Assembly (NCBI GenBank): GCA_900755005.1
Contig: CAAEEX010000096.1
Span: 1-9,650, forward strand
Reading direction: 5' to 3'
Origin: an uncultured Collinsella sp.
GTDB taxonomy: Bacteria; Actinomycetota; Coriobacteriia; Coriobacteriales; Coriobacteriaceae
DNA length: 9,650 nucleotides
Position 1 is the first letter of the stretch. Each line of letters begins with the position of its first letter. The position numbers were made by a program, and so were the translations under genes. This document shows, in pieces, positions 6,994-9,650 of this stretch. Below the pieces are notes generated by a model. The model was given only the letters and a program-made list of their open reading frames with translations. It searched no databases and was not told the DNA's origin.

Positions 6994-7046
6994 CCGCCCC
7001 AAACCACCACAAAGGGGACAGGCACCTTTGTGGTGGTTTGGGGCGG
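6994..7046. repeat. Perfect 22-bp palindrome with 9-nt centre
   Basis: The 22 bases 6994-7015 (beginning CCGCCCCAAACC) are matched without error by the reverse complement at 7025-7046, around GGACAGGCA. The central GGGGACAGGCACC phrase resembles one that recurs in intergenic palindromes of several bacteria and is often linked to REP/RAYT systems; that link is from general knowledge, not shown here. No T run follows on either strand. Confidence 0.88.
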
Positions 7047-7050
7047 TTTG

Positions 7051-7105
7051 TCTTGATCTGTAACAGGTAGACCGCCAAAACCGGGCCTGGTGTTACAGAT
7101 CGAGA
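7051..7105. repeat. 55-bp palindromic unit, copy 1
   Basis: TCTTGATCTGTAACA (7051-7065) and TGTTACAGATCGAGA (7091-7105) are inverted repeats with one imperfect position, spaced by exactly 25 bp. Copy 2 lies 79 bp away with the same arm length and spacing. Confidence 0.82.
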
Positions 7106-7129
7106 TCTTTCGGGCACCCTCTGCGGTTA

Positions 7130-7184
7130 TCTCAATCTGTAACAGGTAGAGACGATTTAGCCCGCTAGATGTTACAAATCGAGA
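7130..7184. repeat. 55-bp palindromic unit, copy 2
   Basis: TCTCAATCTGTAACA (7130-7144) and TGTTACAAATCGAGA (7170-7184) are inverted repeats with two imperfect positions, again spaced by 25 bp. On the - strand both imperfect positions become G-T pairs, so an RNA copy from the DUF4867 gene would pair fully. The 16 bases ATCTGTAACAGGTAGA are identical in both copies (7056-7071 and 7135-7150), while the rest of the 25-bp centre differs. Confidence 0.82.
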
Positions 7185-7193
7185 CGGAAGATG

Positions 7194-7838
7194 CTAGTCA
7201 CAGGCGATGTCGAGGTTCTTGCCGACGAGGCCCACGTAGCCGCCCTCGGCAGCCTTGGGACTATCTGCGTGGCAGAGAACCCACTTGTCGGCCTTCCAGT
7301 AGCAGTAGCTGTCACCGGCGGCAGGCATGTCGGCTGCGGCCTCGGGGCGCGGGCCATTGGTGCCCGCCGGCAGCGCCACCATCACCTGGAAGCCGCCGTC
7401 GTCGACCATGCAGGGCGTGTAGTGGAGCGTGGTGTTGAAGACTTCGACGACCGTACCCGCCGGCACGCGGAACGCCTTGACGCACGCGGTGTCGAGCTTG
7501 CCGTCCTCGATCTCCCAGCGATGCGCCACGAGCAGGATAAAGTCGCGAGCGCCCAGGTTAAACTCGCTGGCGCGGTGATACTCCAGGCAGTTGAGCTGCG
7601 TGTTGTGGCCGTTGCACCAGCCGAGCTGGAAGGGGCGGCCGCCAAACATGAGAAAGCCCAGTTTGTCGGCATCCTTGACGCCCTCGAGCTCCGGCGCACT
7701 TGCTACGTACTTGCTGCCCTCGGGAATGAGCGTGGCAGAGAGCGCCTCGAGCACGGGCGACGTGAGCTCGGACGGAACGTCATCCCAAACGTTGCCATAG
7801 GATTTGAACTCGGGATCGTTGACAGAATAGATATGCAT
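7194..7838 (-). CDS. DUF4867 family protein, cupin-like
   Basis: 214 residues from the ATG at 7838. An in-frame GTG at 7844 overlaps the Shine-Dalgarno sequence (AGGAG, 7844-7848) and is too close to it, whereas the ATG has a 5-nt spacing, so the ATG is preferred. The sequence matches my memory of DUF4867: an opening M-H-I-Y-S-V-N-D-P-E-F, a central C-N-G-H-N-T-Q-L-N-C-L-E-Y-H segment, then V-P-A-G-T-V-V-E-V-F-N-T-T-L-H-Y-T-P-C and L-P-A-G-T-N. The conserved His, Glu and Asn residues in a predicted beta-rich fold suggest a cupin-like binding or isomerase role, possibly in sugar metabolism, but no reaction is established and none is assigned. It is separated from luxS by a terminator and has its own promoter. 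Confidence 0.85.
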   Translation of the reverse strand: MHIYSVNDPEFKSYGNVWDDVPSELTSPVLEALSATLIPEGSKYVASAPELEGVKDADKLGFLMFGGRPFQLGWCNGHNTQLNCLEYHRASEFNLGARDFILLVAHRWEIEDGKLDTACVKAFRVPAGTVVEVFNTTLHYTPCMVDDGGFQVMVALPAGTNGPRPEAAADMPAAGDSYCYWKADKWVLCHADSPKAAEGGYVGLVGKNLDIACD

Positions 7839-7843
7839 GTTCA

Positions 7844-7848
7844 CTCCT
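7844..7848 (-). promoter_or_regulatory. Ribosome binding site that decides the DUF4867 start
   Basis: AGGAG on the - strand, 5 nt before the ATG at 7838. It overlaps the alternative GTG start at 7844, which argues against that start. Confidence 0.75.
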
Positions 7849-7873
7849 GTTCGTAAATGTGACTATACGAACA
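7848..7873 (-). promoter_or_regulatory. Candidate operator over the DUF4867 promoter
   Basis: TGTTCGTA (7848-7855) and TACGAACA (7866-7873) form a perfect 8-bp inverted repeat with a 10-bp spacer. On the - strand a -10-like TATAGT (7862-7867) lies within it, placing the transcription start near 7855 and the ribosome site at the edge of the repeat. A palindromic TTCTAGAA adjoins at 7874-7881. No good -35 is present at the correct spacing. The layout suits a repressor that blocks RNA polymerase, or an activator-dependent promoter. The regulator is not known. Confidence 0.5.
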
Positions 7874-7910
7874 TTCTAGAACAATTTCTTCGCGTTTTGA
7901 GCGATCAGTA

Positions 7911-7944
7911 TGAAAAAGCGCCACCGCTGACAGCGGAGGCGCTT
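7911..7944 (-). terminator. Intrinsic terminator of luxS
   Basis: AAGCGCC (7916-7922) pairs with GGCGCTT (7938-7944), and CCGCT (7924-7928) with AGCGG (7932-7936), with one mismatch between and a 3-nt loop. On the - strand the stem ends in GGCGCTTTTTC, 29 bp after the luxS stop. Confidence 0.88.
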
Positions 7945-7973
7945 CTGGTGCAAACGATATTTTGCGAGCAGCT

Positions 7974-8462
7974 TTATGCCTGTTGATAGTGCAGATGCTT
8001 CTCGTCGATATCGGCCAGGTCGCGGTCGAGATAGCGACGCGCGAGCCAGTTTGCCATGGGGAGGTTCTGGTCCAGGTAGTTGCCGCACTCCTCGGGAGCG
8101 GCACCGGGGACATCGCCCTCAAAGCCCGCGACAAACTCGAACAGCTCGCGCACGAGCGGCAAGATTTCCTCGCTCGTCAGCTCACCAAAGACAACCAGGT
8201 AAAAGCCCGTGCGGCAGCCCATGGGACCAAAGTAGACAATGCGGCTCGACCACTCGGCATGATTGCGAAGGAACGTCGCGCCCAAATGCTCAATCGTGTG
8301 GCACTCGGCCGTGTTCATGACCGGCTCCTTGTTGGGCGTGGTCAGGCGCAGATCAAAGGTGGTGACGGCGGCGCCGGTCGCCGGATCGCGGTCGATGCGG
8401 CTCACATACACGCCGGGCTCGAGCAGCAGATGGTCAACGGAAAAACTCGCGATACGCTCCAT
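7974..8462 (-). CDS. luxS: S-ribosylhomocysteine lyase (AI-2 synthase)
   Basis: 162 residues, close to the normal length. LuxS splits S-ribosylhomocysteine into homocysteine and DPD, which becomes the AI-2 signal, and so recycles the product of SAM-dependent methylation. The metal ligands are His55 and His59 in the H-T-I-E-H-L motif and Cys126 in E-E-C-G-N. Glu58 is the catalytic base and Cys83 in G-C-R-T-G-F-Y the catalytic cysteine. All are present, so the enzyme should be active. The ATG is preceded by GAGGA (8469-8473) at good spacing. It has its own terminator, and a probable promoter lies inside the palindromic repeat upstream. The usual partner pfs/mtnN and methionine genes are not adjacent. 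Confidence 0.97.
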   Translation of the reverse strand: MERIASFSVDHLLLEPGVYVSRIDRDPATGAAVTTFDLRLTTPNKEPVMNTAECHTIEHLGATFLRNHAEWSSRIVYFGPMGCRTGFYLVVFGELTSEEILPLVRELFEFVAGFEGDVPGAAPEECGNYLDQNLPMANWLARRYLDRDLADIDEKHLHYQQA

Positions 8463-8483
8463 GGCAGTTCCTCTCGGTAGTCA

Positions 8484-8558
8484 ATTTGGGACGGGGCTCT
8501 TTTAGCTGGTTGGAATGGTCGCACCAATCATACCAGTCAAAAAAGCCCCGTCCCAAAT
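8484..8558. repeat. Long imperfect palindrome upstream of luxS
   Basis: ATTTGGGACGGGGCT (8484-8498) is matched exactly by the reverse complement at 8544-8558. Pairing continues inward in the same register with small mismatches (TTTT 8500-8503 with AAAA 8539-8542; CTGGT 8506-8510 with ACCAG 8532-8536; TGGT 8516-8519 with ACCA 8523-8526), so nearly the whole 75 bp can fold into one hairpin. The outer arm ends 22 bp from the luxS start codon. Confidence 0.85.
8527..8556 (-). promoter_or_regulatory. luxS: Probable luxS promoter inside the palindrome
   Basis: On the - strand TTGGGA (8551-8556), an 18-bp spacer, then an extended -10 TGGTATGAT with TATGAT at 8527-8532. Transcription would start near 8520, giving a leader of about 58 nt that includes only the last arm of the palindrome and the ribosome site. 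Confidence 0.55.
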
Positions 8559-8576
8559 GAGCTACCCGGGACGGGG
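8539..8576 (-). terminator. Intrinsic terminator of the FGGY kinase gene
   Basis: On the - strand CCCCGTCCC (from 8568-8576) and GGGACGGGG (from 8546-8554) form a 9-bp GC-rich stem with a 13-nt loop, followed by one C and six T (8539-8544). It lies about 55 bp after the kinase stop. Its two arms each also belong to another hairpin, so folding alternatives exist. Confidence 0.7.
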
Positions 8577-8602
8577 ATCAATGAGTTTTTTATCCCCGTC
8601 CC
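8568..8602. repeat. Perfect 11-bp inverted repeat adjoining the luxS palindrome
   Basis: GGGACGGGGAT (8568-8578) and ATCCCCGTCCC (8592-8602) are exact inverted repeats around a 13-nt loop containing six T. The GGGACGGGG core is shared with the neighbouring palindrome at 8484-8558, so the two form a set of four complementary arms. Confidence 0.85.
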
Positions 8603-8631
8603 AGAAAAATCCTTGGGCGCCGCGCAGCCGC

Positions 8632-9650
8632 CTAGGCAGTGTATGCAATTGTGGCGTCGACAGCATGGCGCCAGCCGGCGATCTTTTTGGCGCGCTCGTC
8701 GGCGGACATGGTGGGCTCCACGATGCCGCGGGCGCCGTAGACGTCGACGACGTCGCGCGTGTACATGCCCAGCGCAATGCCGCAGGCCCAAGCCGCACCC
8801 AGACCGCTCATCTCGTCGTTGCTCGCGATGCGGATGGGCGAGCCAACCAAGTCGCTCTCAAACTGCATCAGGTACGCGTCGCGCGTGGGGCCGCCGTCAA
8901 CACGAAGCTCGGCCAACGCCGCGCCCGAATCCTCGACCATCGCATCGATCACGTCGAAGATCTGATAGGCGATCGACTCGTCGGCGGCCTTTACGAACTC
9001 CGCACGGCCCGTGGTGCGCGTCATGCCAAAGACGCAGCCCTCGGCATCGCTCGCCCAGTGCGGCGCGCCCAGGCCAGTGAACGCCGGCACAAAGTAGACG
9101 CGGCTCGCCGGATTGGCGGCGTAGCACAGGTCGGTAACTTCCTCGGGGTTATTGATGAGCTCCAGGTCGTCGCGCAGCCACGTCTTGACGGCGCCGGCGT
9201 AGCTCACGTTGCCCTCGAGAACATACTCGGTCACACCGTCCATACGCCATGCGAGCGAGCTCGAAAGCCCATGCGAGCTGGCGACGAACTCGTCGCCGAC
9301 GTTCATCATGACCGAGCTTCCGGTGCCATAGGTCGCCTTGGCCATGCCGCGGCTGTGGCAACCCTGCGCAAACAGGGCCGCATGGCTGTCGCCCAGCACG
9401 CCGTGCACCGGCACGGGCGCCGGCAAAAAGCCGCCCAGGTCCGTCATGCCGAACAGGCCATCGGAATCGGTCACCTGCGGCAGGCAGGCCGGATCGACGC
9501 CAAAGGCCTCGCACACCGGCTCGCTCCAGCAGCCACGGCGCAGGTCGAAGAGCTGCGTGCGGCCGGCATTGGACCAGTCGCAGCGAAACTCCGCGCCGCC
9601 CGTGAGCGTCCAGACCACCCAGGCATCGATGGTGCCCAGACACAGTTCGC
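8632..9650 (-). CDS. FGGY-family kinase, glycerol-kinase-like (5' part beyond the window)
   Basis: About 339 C-terminal residues of a protein that is normally near 500. The frame is open to the window edge (the first visible residues read E-L-C-L-G-T-I-D-A-W-V-V-W), so the start is outside. Family hallmarks: G-T-I-D-A-W and W-T-L-T-G-G, the catalytic-Asp region G-V-L-G-D-S-H-A-A-L-F, the nucleotide motif Y-G-T-G-S-S, P-A-F-T-G-L-G-A-P-H-W, E-S-I-A-Y-Q, and D-G-G-P-T-R-D-A-Y-L-M-Q-F near the end. Overall it is closest to glycerol kinase. Two residues that contact glycerol in the E. coli enzyme differ, however: Gln246 in G-D-Q-Q is Ser, and Phe270 in Y-G-T-G-C-F is Ser. It may therefore phosphorylate a larger polyol or sugar, and the symbol glpK is withheld. 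A terminator follows before luxS. Confidence 0.88.
   Translation of the reverse strand, partial: ELCLGTIDAWVVWTLTGGAEFRCDWSNAGRTQLFDLRRGCWSEPVCEAFGVDPACLPQVTDSDGLFGMTDLGGFLPAPVPVHGVLGDSHAALFAQGCHSRGMAKATYGTGSSVMMNVGDEFVASSHGLSSSLAWRMDGVTEYVLEGNVSYAGAVKTWLRDDLELINNPEEVTDLCYAANPASRVYFVPAFTGLGAPHWASDAEGCVFGMTRTTGRAEFVKAADESIAYQIFDVIDAMVEDSGAALAELRVDGGPTRDAYLMQFESDLVGSPIRIASNDEMSGLGAAWACGIALGMYTRDVVDVYGARGIVEPTMSADERAKKIAGWRHAVDATIAYTA

Noticed and set aside
7051..7184. The twin palindromic units as a CRISPR array
   Set aside because: There are only two units, the repeated part is itself an inverted repeat with a varying centre, and no cas gene is present.
7191..7856. A 221-codon + strand frame opposite the DUF4867 gene
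   Set aside because: The - strand frame matches a known family and has a proper ribosome site; the + frame does not.
7848..7885. A LexA/SOS box at the DUF4867 promoter
   Set aside because: GAAC and GTTC motifs occur, but not in the GAAC-N4-GTTC arrangement expected for Gram-positive SOS boxes.

Overview
The window looks like chromosomal DNA from a high-GC Gram-positive gut anaerobe of the Coriobacteriia, most likely Collinsella or a close relative. This is inferred from the base composition, strong Shine-Dalgarno sites, the gene set (luxS, GH1 6-phospho-beta-glucosidase, DUF4867, two-component genes) and gene spaces filled with short palindromic repeats. It was not confirmed by any search.

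Layout. On the + strand there is the 3' end of a zinc-ribbon protein (to 49), then a two-domain lipoprotein (130-972) with a strong terminator. Everything after that runs on the - strand. A three-gene signalling operon (about 5078 down to 1082) has overlapping stops and starts. It encodes a multi-membrane-span protein whose kinase region lacks catalytic residues, a HisKA_3-type histidine kinase, and a NarL/LuxR-type response regulator. Next come a single-gene GH1 6-phospho-beta-glucosidase unit (6850-5420), a DUF4867 gene (7838-7194), luxS (8462-7974), and the C-terminal two thirds of a glycerol-kinase-like FGGY sugar kinase (from the window end to 8632).

How the genes relate. The kinase, response regulator and degenerate sensor most likely form one membrane signalling unit. 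The metabolic genes are separate transcription units divided by terminators: LuxS serves the activated methyl cycle and AI-2 synthesis, the GH1 enzyme cleaves phosphorylated beta-glucosides imported by a PTS not seen here, and the FGGY kinase phosphorylates a polyol or sugar.

The least ordinary parts are the gaps. Three of the - strand intergenic gaps carry their own set of inverted repeats: a covarying hairpin pair around an 18-bp perfect inverted repeat (5161-5335); a 22-bp perfect palindrome followed by two 55-bp palindromic units (6994-7184); and a four-arm GC-rich array upstream of luxS (8484-8602). The luxS array can fold in alternative ways and appears to hold both a terminator and the luxS promoter. 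No CRISPR array, tRNA, rRNA, transposase gene or phage gene is visible. I see repeats and probable regulatory architecture worth testing, but no clear new multi-gene defence or biosynthetic system.
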